In this document: in pieces, positions 1 to 6,894 of the stretch
Layout: every line of letters starts with the position of its first letter
How positions within the stretch are numbered: position 1 is the stretch's first letter
DNA from: a bacterium
GTDB lineage: Bacteria > Actinomycetota > Acidimicrobiia > Acidimicrobiales > CATQHL01
DNA: 7,706 nucleotides
Direction: 5' to 3'
Assembly (NCBI GenBank): GCA_026713745.1
Contig: JAPONU010000408.1
Coordinates: 1-7,706 of the forward strand
Position numbers and translations under genes: made by a program
Notes under the pieces: model-generated
Seen by the model: only the letters and a program-made list of their open reading frames with translations
What the model was told of the DNA's origin: nothing
Databases searched by the model: none

Positions 1-504
1 CTGGTCAACGCGGCGGGGACCATCATCGAGCAGTCCATCGAGGAACTGACACTCGATGTCCTGCGTGAACAGTTCCGCACCAACGTCGAGGGAACGATCA
101 TCATGATCCAGCAGTGCCTCGATGATCTCAAGCAAACCCGCGGCGCCGTGGTCAACTTCAGCTCGATGCTGACCCAGCGCCCACTTCCCAAGGCCGTGGG
201 CTACACGGCCACCAAGGGGGCGATCGAGGGGCTGACAAAGGCGCTCGCCGCCGAGTTGGCCCCCCACGGAGTGCGGGTCAACGTGATCAGACCGTCGCTG
301 GTGCGCAGCGACATCTATATCGACGCCGGCATGGACCCCGAGGTCTACGACCGGATGCTCGACGAGCTCACGAGCATCTTCCCCCTCGGACGGGTCGGTG
401 AGCCGGACGACGTTGCCGGGATGGTGCTCCTGCTGATGTCGGCCTCCTCGACCTGGATCACCGGCAGCGAGTTCAACGTCGACGGTGGACGAGCGATTGG
501 CTGA
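1..504 (+). CDS. Short-chain dehydrogenase/reductase (SDR), 5'-truncated by the window edge
   Basis: This is the C-terminal 167 residues of a classical SDR, an NAD(P)H-dependent oxidoreductase acting on an alcohol/carbonyl pair in the cytoplasm. The reading frame is open from base 1. Visible residues, numbered from the window start, are an NAAG version of the NNAG motif at 3-6, the structural/catalytic Asn28, Ser55, and YxxxK with Tyr68 and Lys72. The 13-residue Ser-Tyr spacing is the usual one. The RVNVIRPS stretch after the active site and the C-terminal GSEFNVDGG tail are also typical. Roughly 80 N-terminal residues, including the TGxxxGxG cofactor motif, lie outside the window. The next gene starts 3 bases after the stop, so it belongs to the same operon. 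It is probably a dehydrogenase in a degradation pathway, but SDR substrates cannot be deduced from sequence. Family assignment is very secure; substrate is unknown. Confidence 0.95.
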   Translation: MVNAAGTIIEQSIEELTLDVLREQFRTNVEGTIIMIQQCLDDLKQTRGAVVNFSSMLTQRPLPKAVGYTATKGAIEGLTKALAAELAPHGVRVNVIRPSLVRSDIYIDAGMDPEVYDRMLDELTSIFPLGRVGEPDDVAGMVLLLMSASSTWITGSEFNVDGGRAIG

Positions 505-507
505 ACC

Positions 508-1335
508 ATGCCGTACGTGAAGGTCAACGGGATCAGGCTGCACTACGAGGAGCGGGGCCAGGGGGATCCGTTCGTCTGGGTCGCCGGCACAGGGATCGGC
601 GGCGGCGTCTGGGACGTCTGGCAGACCCCGCACTTCGAGAAGCGCTACCGCTGCGTCACCTTCGATCTGCGCGGCGCCGGCAAGAGCGACTCGCCCGAGA
701 CCGGCTACTCGGTGGGCACCTTCGCAGAGGACGTCGTCGGACTCGTCGAGCATCTCGACTTGCCGCCGGCCCACTTCGCCGGCGTCAGCCTGGGCTCGGC
801 GATCATCCAGGAGTTGGCACTGGGCTGGCCCGAGTTGGTCCGCTCGGCGACGCTGATTTCCACGTGGTCGTCGACCGCCCGGGAGCACCACATCCGTCGC
901 TGGTTCGAGGCCCGGCTGCTCACGCTCCGCTCCGAAGCGCCGATCGAGGTCTTCCGGGCGTTCTCCTTCTGGATGTCCGGGCACACCGTCATCGACCTGG
1001 AGCCCGATGTCCAAGCACAGGTCGAGGCGTGTTTCGCCGCCAACTCCAGCGCTCAACCACTGCATGCCTACATCGGGCACTTCGACGCCGACATGGGACA
1101 CGACACGACCGACCGCCTGGAAGGGATCGCCTGCCCCACTCTGGTCGTCTACGGCGACGAGGATCTCATCACGCTGCCCCGCTACAACGAGACGGTCGCC
1201 GCGGCAATCCCGGGAGCCCGGCGCCGGGTGATCCCCAAGGCGGGACACTTCATGTGGGTAGAACGCGGCGCCGAACTCAACGAGGCGATCGACGAGTTCC
1301 TGCGCGATGTCGAGTCTGCTGAACAAAGGAGCTAG
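508..1335 (+). CDS. Alpha/beta hydrolase 1 (RutD-like)
   Basis: This is a 275-residue single-domain alpha/beta hydrolase, expected to be cytoplasmic since no signal peptide is seen. The catalytic triad can be read directly: nucleophile Ser94 in GVSLGS, acid Asp219 in YGDEDLITLP and His247 in KAGHFMW. The oxyanion-hole turn after strand 3 is AGTG (26-29), where many relatives have HG. FDLRGAGKS (52-60) is the conserved loop after strand 4. The cap region (LISTW...HIRRWFEARL) recalls RutD, the hydrolase paired with RutC in the Rut pyrimidine pathway; this is a by-eye resemblance. The ATG lies 3 bases after the dehydrogenase stop without a clear Shine-Dalgarno, so translation is probably coupled. 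A divergent paralogue lies at 3514-4338. The bond cleaved is unknown; ester, amide, carbamate or C-C cleavage are all possible in this fold. Confidence 0.93.
   Translation: MPYVKVNGIRLHYEERGQGDPFVWVAGTGIGGGVWDVWQTPHFEKRYRCVTFDLRGAGKSDSPETGYSVGTFAEDVVGLVEHLDLPPAHFAGVSLGSAIIQELALGWPELVRSATLISTWSSTAREHHIRRWFEARLLTLRSEAPIEVFRAFSFWMSGHTVIDLEPDVQAQVEACFAANSSAQPLHAYIGHFDADMGHDTTDRLEGIACPTLVVYGDEDLITLPRYNETVAAAIPGARRRVIPKAGHFMWVERGAELNEAIDEFLRDVESAEQRS
1325..1331 (+). promoter_or_regulatory. Shine-Dalgarno for Rid protein 1
   Basis: AAAGGAG lies 6 bases before the ATG at 1338 and spans the end of hydrolase 1, whose TAG stop is at 1333-1335. It fixes the start of the Rid gene and is one of the strongest ribosome-binding sites in the operon. 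Confidence 0.7.
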
Positions 1336-1337
1336 CC

Positions 1338-1739
1338 ATGGCGACAAGACAGGAGATCAGGGTCGAGGGAGCGGCCGAGCCGATCAGCCACTACACCGAC
1401 GCGGTCCGTTTCGGTGACCTGCTGTTCGTGTCGGGGGCCGCCGCCTTCGACAGCGACGGCAATGTGGTCGGCAAGGGAGACGTGGTCACCCAGACACGGG
1501 TTGTGCTCCAGAACATCCGCGACGCCCTGCAAGAGGTCGGAGCGGACATGGGCGACGTCCTCAAGGTCACGGTCTTCCTGACCGACATCGGTGACCGCGC
1601 GGCCGTCAACCCCGTCCGCAAGGAGTTCTTCGGCGACGCCAAGCCGGCCAGCACGCTGTTCGAGGTCAGCGCTCTCGCCGTTCCGGACATGCTCGTCGAG
1701 ATCGAAGCCATCGCCGGCATCCCCGAAGGAGCGCAGTGA
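1338..1739 (+). CDS. Rid-family (YjgF/YER057c/UK114) protein 1, without the deaminase arginine
   Basis: This 133-residue protein has the full length and fold signature of the trimeric Rid family: FGDLLFVSGAAAF (25-37), the QTRVVLQNIRDAL helix (52-64), DVLKVTVFLTDI (73-84) and VEIEAIAGIP (120-129). In archetypal RidA an arginine in a PARS motif holds the carboxylate of the 2-aminoacrylate imine; here the matching position is Ser105 in KPASTLF. The glutamate matching E. coli RidA Glu120 is kept as Glu121. By established subfamily rules this argues against standard 2-iminoacid deaminase activity and for a pathway-specific role, such as acting on an enamine or imine intermediate or binding a ligand. 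It sits between an alpha/beta hydrolase and an amidohydrolase with tight spacing. Family certain; function inferred. Confidence 0.94.
   Translation: MATRQEIRVEGAAEPISHYTDAVRFGDLLFVSGAAAFDSDGNVVGKGDVVTQTRVVLQNIRDALQEVGADMGDVLKVTVFLTDIGDRAAVNPVRKEFFGDAKPASTLFEVSALAVPDMLVEIEAIAGIPEGAQ
1725..1731 (+). promoter_or_regulatory. Shine-Dalgarno deciding the start of amidohydrolase 1
   Basis: GAAGGAG lies 7 bases before the ATG at 1739 but only 4 bases before an in-frame GTG at 1736. Spacing and codon strength favour the ATG, which overlaps the Rid stop as TGATG. Confidence 0.6.
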
Positions 1740-3094
1740 TGAACAACGGATATCGATTGGACGGCCAGGTCATCGACGGGACCGGCGCGGCTCCCATCAC
1801 CGACGGGACGGTGATCGTCGTCGGCGACTCCGTCGAATGGGTCGGGGAGGCCGCCGCCGTACCCGAGAAGTACGCGACCATGGGACTCGAGCACGTGACC
1901 GGCGAGGGCCGCACGATCATGCCCGGACTCGTCGACGCCCACGTCCACACTTCCTTCGGAGAGGCCCGATCGGAGGAGGAGTTGGCGCTCTACACGCCGG
2001 TGGAGTACCGCTCGATGCTCGCCGCCTGGAACGCCCGCAAGGTGCTGCGCGCCGGTGTCACGAGCCTCTCTGACCCCGCCACGACGTTCAACATCTCGGC
2101 CTGCCTCCGCGACGCCATCGAGGCGGGGATCGTCGAGGGCCCCCGGATGGCCGCCGCCGGCCGGCAGATCACCAGCCGCCAGGGTCTGGAGGACGCCTTC
2201 CCCAGCTGGATGGAGTTCCCGCCCGGCCAGGCCGGGGTGCTCGTCAAGAGCCCCGACGAGATCGCCGAGGAGATACGCCTACAGGTCAAGGACGGAGTCG
2301 ACGTCATCAAGGTCTCCGGGTCGAACGACTCGGCGGTGACCGCCGGCCCGGTGGAAGGCATGGCCTTCACCGAGGAGGAGTTCACACTCATGGCGTCGGA
2401 GACCCACCGGCTCGGCCGCAAATGCACGGTGCACGCGCGCACCGCTCAGTCGGTCCGGGCGTGCGCGGCAGCCGGCTTCGACTGGCTCCAGCACGCCTCC
2501 TACATGGACTCCGAGGGGCTCGACATCGTGCTCGAGAAGCAGATCCCGATCGTGCCGGCGCTCACCCTGCTGGTGAACCTCCTGGCGTCCGCGGGTGACG
2601 CCGGCGCCAGTTCGCTCGACGTCTTCAAACGGGAGGTCGACGCCGCCAGCGAGAACCTCGGCAACGCCTTCAGGCAGGGAGCAACCATCATCTCGGGGTC
2701 CGAGACCGGCTGGTCGCTGGTTCCCTTCGGCGAGTGGCACGCCTTCGAGATGGAGATCCTCGTGACCCATCTGGGTCTGACGCCTCTCGAGGCGATCCAC
2801 GCCGGCACCGGCGCGGCAGCCATCACGGTGCCGCAGTGGGCGGACCGCATCGGCACCTTCGAGGCGGGCAGGCTGGCCGACGTGCTGGTGCTGGACGGCG
2901 ATCCGCTCGCCGATATTCGCGTGCTGCAGTCGCCGTCGAAGATCGCCATGCTCCTCAAGGGCGGCGCCCCCGTGGATCGGGACACGCCGATCCCCGAGCG
3001 CAAGGAATACTCCTGGGAGAAGAACAAGATCTACCTCCAAGGGCGATTCCGCTACGACGAGTCCCTCAAGCAGGGATTCGTGACAGATCTGTGA
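1739..3094 (+). CDS. Metal-dependent amidohydrolase 1 (imidazolonepropionase/prolidase-like)
   Basis: This 451-residue amidohydrolase-superfamily protein has an N-terminal beta-sandwich strand (GQVIDGTGAAPI), a central TIM barrel and a C-terminal strand set (GRLADVLVLDGDPLADI). Metal-centre residues, numbered from the ATG, are His68 and His70 in DAHVH, Lys191 in VIKVSGS (the position carboxylated in binuclear members), His232 in VHAR and His252 in QHAS. At the end of strand 8, where GTDxG normally supplies a conserved Asp, the sequence reads GSETG with Glu322. Members hydrolyse cyclic amides, ureides, dipeptides or related C-N bonds. The start is ATG 1739 rather than GTG 1736 because of Shine-Dalgarno spacing; the choice changes one residue. 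It overlaps the Rid stop by 1 base. Amidohydrolase 2 at 5507 is a clear but divergent paralogue. Class secure; substrate unknown. Confidence 0.94.
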   Translation: MNNGYRLDGQVIDGTGAAPITDGTVIVVGDSVEWVGEAAAVPEKYATMGLEHVTGEGRTIMPGLVDAHVHTSFGEARSEEELALYTPVEYRSMLAAWNARKVLRAGVTSLSDPATTFNISACLRDAIEAGIVEGPRMAAAGRQITSRQGLEDAFPSWMEFPPGQAGVLVKSPDEIAEEIRLQVKDGVDVIKVSGSNDSAVTAGPVEGMAFTEEEFTLMASETHRLGRKCTVHARTAQSVRACAAAGFDWLQHASYMDSEGLDIVLEKQIPIVPALTLLVNLLASAGDAGASSLDVFKREVDAASENLGNAFRQGATIISGSETGWSLVPFGEWHAFEMEILVTHLGLTPLEAIHAGTGAAAITVPQWADRIGTFEAGRLADVLVLDGDPLADIRVLQSPSKIAMLLKGGAPVDRDTPIPERKEYSWEKNKIYLQGRFRYDESLKQGFVTDL

Positions 3095-3099
3095 GCGAC

Positions 3100-3104
3100 A
3101 GGAG
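3100..3104 (+). promoter_or_regulatory. Shine-Dalgarno for Rid protein 2
   Basis: AGGAG lies 6 bases before the ATG at 3111, inside the 16-base gap after amidohydrolase 1. This gap is the longest between genes of the operon, but it is too short for a normal promoter. Confidence 0.65.
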
Positions 3105-3110
3105 AACCGA

Positions 3111-3521
3111 ATGATCGAACTCGAATGCGTCGACGGCGTCGTCGCCTCGCCCGCGGGCCAGCTGACCGTCGGCCTGTACTCGTTTGCCCGCGTCGTCGGC
3201 GACACCGTGTACATCGCCGGGCACACGGCTCTCGCACCGGACGGATCAGTGGCCCATCCGGGTGATCCCGAAGCGCAGATGCGCTACACGCTGGATGGCA
3301 TCGCCGCGACCCTCGCCACGGTCGGTGCGACGCTCAACGACATGGTGCAGCTCCGGCTCTACCTGACCGACCTGCGTGATCGCGAGCGGATCCTGGCGAT
3401 CCGGCGCGAGTACTTCCAGGCGCCCTACCCGGCTTCGACCCTGCTCGGCGTCACTGCGCTGGCCCTCCAGGGACTCACGGTGGAGGTCGACGGCGTGGCG
3501 ATCATCCCGCAGAGTGACTGA
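3111..3521 (+). CDS. Rid-family protein 2, without the deaminase arginine
   Basis: This is a 136-residue Rid-family protein, with GDTVYIAGHTAL (30-41), the QMRYTLDGIAATL helix (56-68), the MVQLRLYLTDL strand (78-88) and the end strand LTVEVDGVAI (122-131). The RidA arginine position holds Ser109 in YPASTLLG; Glu125 matches RidA Glu120. It is only distantly similar to Rid protein 1, and the two substituting serines use different codon families (TCG here, AGC there), which suggests old separate lineages. Its 3' end overlaps the GTG start of hydrolase 2 by 8 bases, so a RutC-RutD-like gene pair is formed. It probably handles a reactive imine, enamine or other labile intermediate from this operon; that is inference. 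Confidence 0.93.
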   Translation: MIELECVDGVVASPAGQLTVGLYSFARVVGDTVYIAGHTALAPDGSVAHPGDPEAQMRYTLDGIAATLATVGATLNDMVQLRLYLTDLRDRERILAIRREYFQAPYPASTLLGVTALALQGLTVEVDGVAIIPQSD

Positions 3522-4338
3522 CGGCACGACGAACTACGCCCGGCGCGGCGATCGGGCCATCTCCTACCAACTCGCGGGAGATGGCCCGGCGCACCTGGTG
3601 CTCGTGGCGGGGACCGGTCTCCCGGGTGCCTACTGGACACTTGCCCAGACACCGGCGTTCGCCGAGTGGGCGACATGCCTGCTGGTCGACAACGCCGGTA
3701 CCGGTCGGTCCGATCCGCTCCCGGACGGCGATTGGACCCCGGCGGCCATGGCTCTTGACGTCCTCGCCGTCCTGGATGAGGTCGCCTGGCCGGACGCACA
3801 CGTCGCAGGACACTCGCTGGGCTCAGCCATCGCGTTGGCTCTTGGCGTCGAACAACCCGAGCGAGTCACCTCGCTGTCGCTGCACAGCACTTGGGCGGCG
3901 ACGTCGACTGCGCCGCATATCCGCGCCTGGCTCAAGGCCCGCCAGGCGACTGCAGCGGCCAACAATCCCGATATCTGGATGCGCTACGCATTCTTCCTGG
4001 TGTCGCCCCAGCATTTCGCCCGCCACGGGTTCACATCAGGCGCGCTGGGTGAGGTCGCCGCACTGATCGCCAGGATGGGGTCGGGATCGCACGTCGGCCA
4101 GTACGACGCCGGGCTCGCCCACGATGTCGCCGATCGCCTCGACTCACTGCATGTGCCGACGCTGGTAACGGTCGGCGAATCCGACTTCGTGACGCTCCCC
4201 GAGTACGGAGGTCTCGTGGCGGACGCCGTGGCCGGCGCGGAGTTCGTGGAGCTTCCGGACGCGGGCCACATGGCGTCGCTCGAACAAGCGGCTTCGTTCA
4301 ACGAGATCCAGCGGCGCTTCATCCAGCGCGTCTCCTGA
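3514..4338 (+). CDS. Alpha/beta hydrolase 2 (RutD-like), GTG start
   Basis: This is a 274-residue alpha/beta hydrolase. The triad is Ser101 in GHSLGS, Asp224 in VGESDFVTLP and His252 in PDAGHMA. The oxyanion turn VAGTGLPGAYW (31-41) and the DNAGTGRSD loop (59-67) parallel hydrolase 1. The open frame extends upstream through the Rid gene, but family similarity begins just after GTG 3514 (TNYARRGDRAISYQ against VKVNGIRLHYE in the paralogue). The start is therefore placed there, with an 8-base overlap and no strong Shine-Dalgarno, implying coupling to Rid protein 2. Both hydrolases share the STW...HIR(R/A)W cap motif, so they are related paralogues rather than unrelated family members. Substrate unknown; adjacency to a Rid protein suggests consecutive steps on the same intermediate. 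Confidence 0.92.
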   Translation: MTDGTTNYARRGDRAISYQLAGDGPAHLVLVAGTGLPGAYWTLAQTPAFAEWATCLLVDNAGTGRSDPLPDGDWTPAAMALDVLAVLDEVAWPDAHVAGHSLGSAIALALGVEQPERVTSLSLHSTWAATSTAPHIRAWLKARQATAAANNPDIWMRYAFFLVSPQHFARHGFTSGALGEVAALIARMGSGSHVGQYDAGLAHDVADRLDSLHVPTLVTVGESDFVTLPEYGGLVADAVAGAEFVELPDAGHMASLEQAASFNEIQRRFIQRVS

Positions 4339-5510
4339 TGTCCGAACCGTCGGTCGAGATCGCCGGGGGAGGCCTGGCGGGGCTCGCCTGCGCGATCGCC
4401 TTCGCAGAGCGGGGGTGGAGGACACGAGTTTGGGAACAGGCTTCCACTCTGCGCGAGCTGGGCGCCGGACTCTACGTCTGGGAGAACGGCCTGCGGACAT
4501 TGGAGGCACTGGGCGTCTATGACGAACTGCTACCCACCTCGCACCCGGTCCACTGGTTCGACGTGCGGGACGAGTGGGCGCGGACAGTCGAGAGCTTCAA
4601 CTACTCACATGAGCCGGGGGATCGGCTGACGACCATGCTGAGACCCCTGCTGCACAGCGCGCTGGCGCGGCGCGCCGAGCAACTCGGCGCAGAGATCGTC
4701 ACCGGCGCCCGAGCGATCTCGGCCTCGCCGGCAGGCGAACTCACCTTCGAGGACGGCCACACCGTCAAGGCCGATCTCATCGTCGGCGCCGACGGCCTGC
4801 ACTCGCAAATCCGCGACTCGGTCGGACTCCTACGCCAGAAGCGGATCCTGCGCGACGGCGCCACCCGGATGCTGATCCCCCGGACGGAAGCCGAGCGGCA
4901 TGAACCGGAGGCTCAGCGCTGCATCGAGTACTGGTCGAGAACCCGGAGGGTCCTCTACACCCCCTGCCACCACGATTGGGTCTACTTCGCGGTCTGCGCC
5001 CGCAACGACGACACCACCGCTCGCCGGGTTCCAATCGATGTCGACAGCTGGGTCTCATCCTTCCCTCATCTGGAATCCTGGTTGCGCCGGGTCACGCCCG
5101 ACATCGAAGCACGCTGGGATTCCTTCTCCATGGTCCGGCTCAAGTCCTGGCACAGGGGGCGGGTGGCGATCGGCGGGGATGCCGCCCACTCGCAACCGCC
5201 GAACCTCGGCCAGGGTGCGTGCCTGGCGATGTCCAACATGCTGTCGCTGGCTGTCTCGGTGGATCGCCACCGGAACGATCTCGAACGTGGCCTCACTGAG
5301 TGGGAGGCGCGGGAGCGACCGCTGGTGGAGCACACGCAGCGCTGGTCGGCGTTCTGGGGACTGCTCTCGACGACCTGCCCGCCCGGATTCGAGCGGGTAC
5401 GATCGCCGTTCGTAGCGTGGATGGGCAGCCGGAAGTGGGTCTACACGAACCTCGGCAAGACCAGTGCGCATATCCCGACAGGAACAGAGCACCTTGGGGG
5501 GTCCCGATGA
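4338..5510 (+). CDS. Class A FAD-dependent monooxygenase (salicylate hydroxylase-like)
   Basis: This 390-residue flavoprotein has the three marks of group A aromatic hydroxylases: the N-terminal FAD dinucleotide fold IAGGGLAGLACA (8-19) followed by Glu33, the DG motif GADGLHSQIRD (150-160), and the GD motif GGDAAHSQPPNLGQGA near 279-294 that contacts FAD. RELGAGLYVWENGL (39-52) matches the family block usually read as GAGIxLxPNAL. Such enzymes use NAD(P)H and O2 to hydroxylate, sometimes with decarboxylation, an electron-rich aromatic or N-heteroaromatic ring. The residues after the GD motif are AMSNMLSLA where most relatives have an AxEDA pattern. The ATG overlaps the hydrolase 2 stop by 1 base (TGATG). 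No dioxygenase is visible beside it, so any ring cleavage would be by hydrolysis or by genes outside the window. Class secure; substrate unknown. Confidence 0.93.
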   Translation: MSEPSVEIAGGGLAGLACAIAFAERGWRTRVWEQASTLRELGAGLYVWENGLRTLEALGVYDELLPTSHPVHWFDVRDEWARTVESFNYSHEPGDRLTTMLRPLLHSALARRAEQLGAEIVTGARAISASPAGELTFEDGHTVKADLIVGADGLHSQIRDSVGLLRQKRILRDGATRMLIPRTEAERHEPEAQRCIEYWSRTRRVLYTPCHHDWVYFAVCARNDDTTARRVPIDVDSWVSSFPHLESWLRRVTPDIEARWDSFSMVRLKSWHRGRVAIGGDAAHSQPPNLGQGACLAMSNMLSLAVSVDRHRNDLERGLTEWEARERPLVEHTQRWSAFWGLLSTTCPPGFERVRSPFVAWMGSRKWVYTNLGKTSAHIPTGTEHLGGSR

Positions 5511-6841
5511 TCAGATCGGATGAGTACGTCTTCTACGGGCGGGTGATCGACGGCACAGGCGCTCCGGCCATCGAGAACGGTGCAGTGGCGGTGCTCGGCG
5601 ACCGCATCGCCTGGGTCGGGTCGAGGATCGATCTTCCCGAGCAATGGGCGCAGAACGATGCCGCGGAGATCATCGACGCCGGCGACGGCACCATCCTGCC
5701 GGGCATCGTGGATGCACACTGCCACATCTCCTACGGCGAGCCGCGCAGCGAGGAGGAGCTGGCGATGTACGGCTCGGCCGAGTGGCGGGCCATCCTCGCC
5801 GGCTACAACGCAGGAAAGGTGCTGCGCGCCGGGGTCACGAGCGCGTCGGATCCCGCCGCGGTGTATCGCGTCCCGACCGCGGTCCGGGACGCCATCGACG
5901 CGGGGCTCGTCGAGGGACCGCGTTTCTGCGTGGCCGGTCCCGAGATCACCACGCATCAAGGGCTCGGCGACGCCTTCCCGAACTGGATCGAGAACCCTGT
6001 CGGCAACGCCAGCGTCCTGGTCCGGAACAAGGACGAGATCCTCGAGATCGTTCGCCTGCAGATCAAGGACACCGTGGACTTCATCAAGGTCGCCGGGTCC
6101 GGCGACGCCACCAGCTACTACAACCCGCTGGTCGGCTGCTCGTTCCGTCTCGACGAGCTCGAACTACTCGCTGACGAGGTGCACCGGCTGGGCCGGAAGT
6201 GCACGATTCATGCCCGCTCGGCGGAGTCGGTCACCTTCGCCGCCAAGGCCGGCTTCGACTGGATCATGCACGCCTCGTTCATGGACGACGAGGGCCTGGA
6301 GTTGGTGGCCGAGAAGGAGATCCCAATCTGCCCGACGCTGCCGCTCCTGGTCAACGCGCTCGACGCGGTCGGTGCGGAGATGTCGGCTGCGTCGCGCGAC
6401 GGGCTCAAGCGGGAGATCGACGAGGGCGCCGAGAACATCCGGCGGGCCTACGAAGCCGGGGCACCCATCATCGCCGGCTCCGAGTCCGGCTTCTCGCTAA
6501 CCCCGTACGGGCACTGGCACGCCAAGGAGATGGAGATCCTCGTCACGCACTGTGGTCTCACGCCGCTCGAGGCGATCTCGGCGGGCACACAGAAGGCGGC
6601 GATCACGCTCCCCCGCTGGGAGCACGAGATCGGCAGCCTGGAACCCGGCAAGCTCGCCGACGTCATCGTCGTCGACGGCGACCCGTCGAGGGACATCTCC
6701 GTGCTCGGCCGGCGCAGGTTGCTCAAGCTGGTCATGCAGGCCGGCCGCCAGGTCGACCTCACCCCGATGCCCGATCGCATCCAGCAGCGCTTCGAGAAGC
6801 AGCACGTCTACTACGACGGCCTGCACGTCAACACCGACTGA
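5507..6841 (+). CDS. Metal-dependent amidohydrolase 2 (paralogue of amidohydrolase 1)
   Basis: This 444-residue amidohydrolase has the same layout as amidohydrolase 1. Metal-centre residues are His71 and His73 in DAHCH, Lys194 in FIKVAGS, His235 in IHAR and His255 in MHAS. Glu326 in GSESG again sits at the usual Asp position. Strong shared blocks are KVLRAGVTS, HRLGRKCT and EMEILVTH, while the loop after the lysine (GDATSYYNPLVG against NDSAVTAGPVEG) and the C-terminal tail differ, suggesting different substrates. The frame is open further upstream, but ATG 5507 gives the family N-terminus and an ATGA overlap with the monooxygenase stop, with a poor G-rich Shine-Dalgarno at 5496-5501. It is the last gene of the operon; a convergent gene follows 53 bases on. 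Confidence 0.94.
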   Translation: MIRSDEYVFYGRVIDGTGAPAIENGAVAVLGDRIAWVGSRIDLPEQWAQNDAAEIIDAGDGTILPGIVDAHCHISYGEPRSEEELAMYGSAEWRAILAGYNAGKVLRAGVTSASDPAAVYRVPTAVRDAIDAGLVEGPRFCVAGPEITTHQGLGDAFPNWIENPVGNASVLVRNKDEILEIVRLQIKDTVDFIKVAGSGDATSYYNPLVGCSFRLDELELLADEVHRLGRKCTIHARSAESVTFAAKAGFDWIMHASFMDDEGLELVAEKEIPICPTLPLLVNALDAVGAEMSAASRDGLKREIDEGAENIRRAYEAGAPIIAGSESGFSLTPYGHWHAKEMEILVTHCGLTPLEAISAGTQKAAITLPRWEHEIGSLEPGKLADVIVVDGDPSRDISVLGRRRLLKLVMQAGRQVDLTPMPDRIQQRFEKQHVYYDGLHVNTD

Positions 6842-6894
6842 ACTCACCGCTAGCCTCAGCGGACGGACTCCGAGCCATTCTTGGAACAACACAG

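Noticed and set aside
2039..2065. 27-base segment matching 5816-5842 at 26 positions, as a DNA repeat
   Set aside because: It encodes the shared KVLRAGVTS block of the two amidohydrolases and is explained by protein conservation and codon bias.
2279..3226. 315-codon open frame on the minus strand
   Set aside because: It lies wholly opposite amidohydrolase 1 and Rid protein 2, has no recognisable motifs, and is the usual by-product of high-GC codon bias.
3376..3513. Upstream extension of hydrolase 2 in the same frame
   Set aside because: The extra residues are Arg/Ser-rich shadow sequence of Rid protein 2; similarity to hydrolase 1 begins only after GTG 3514.
5300..5506. Upstream extension of amidohydrolase 2 into the monooxygenase gene
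   Set aside because: The family N-terminus matches from ATG 5507, and the extension is shadow sequence of the monooxygenase.
5580..6500. 306-codon plus-strand frame inside amidohydrolase 2
   Set aside because: It is Arg/Ser/Pro-rich low-complexity translation in an alternative frame of a gene with clear motifs.
6847..6862. Small hairpin (CCGCT, 6-base loop, AGCGG) after the operon as a terminator
   Set aside because: The stem is only 5 base pairs and no T-run follows, so it is too weak to call an intrinsic terminator.
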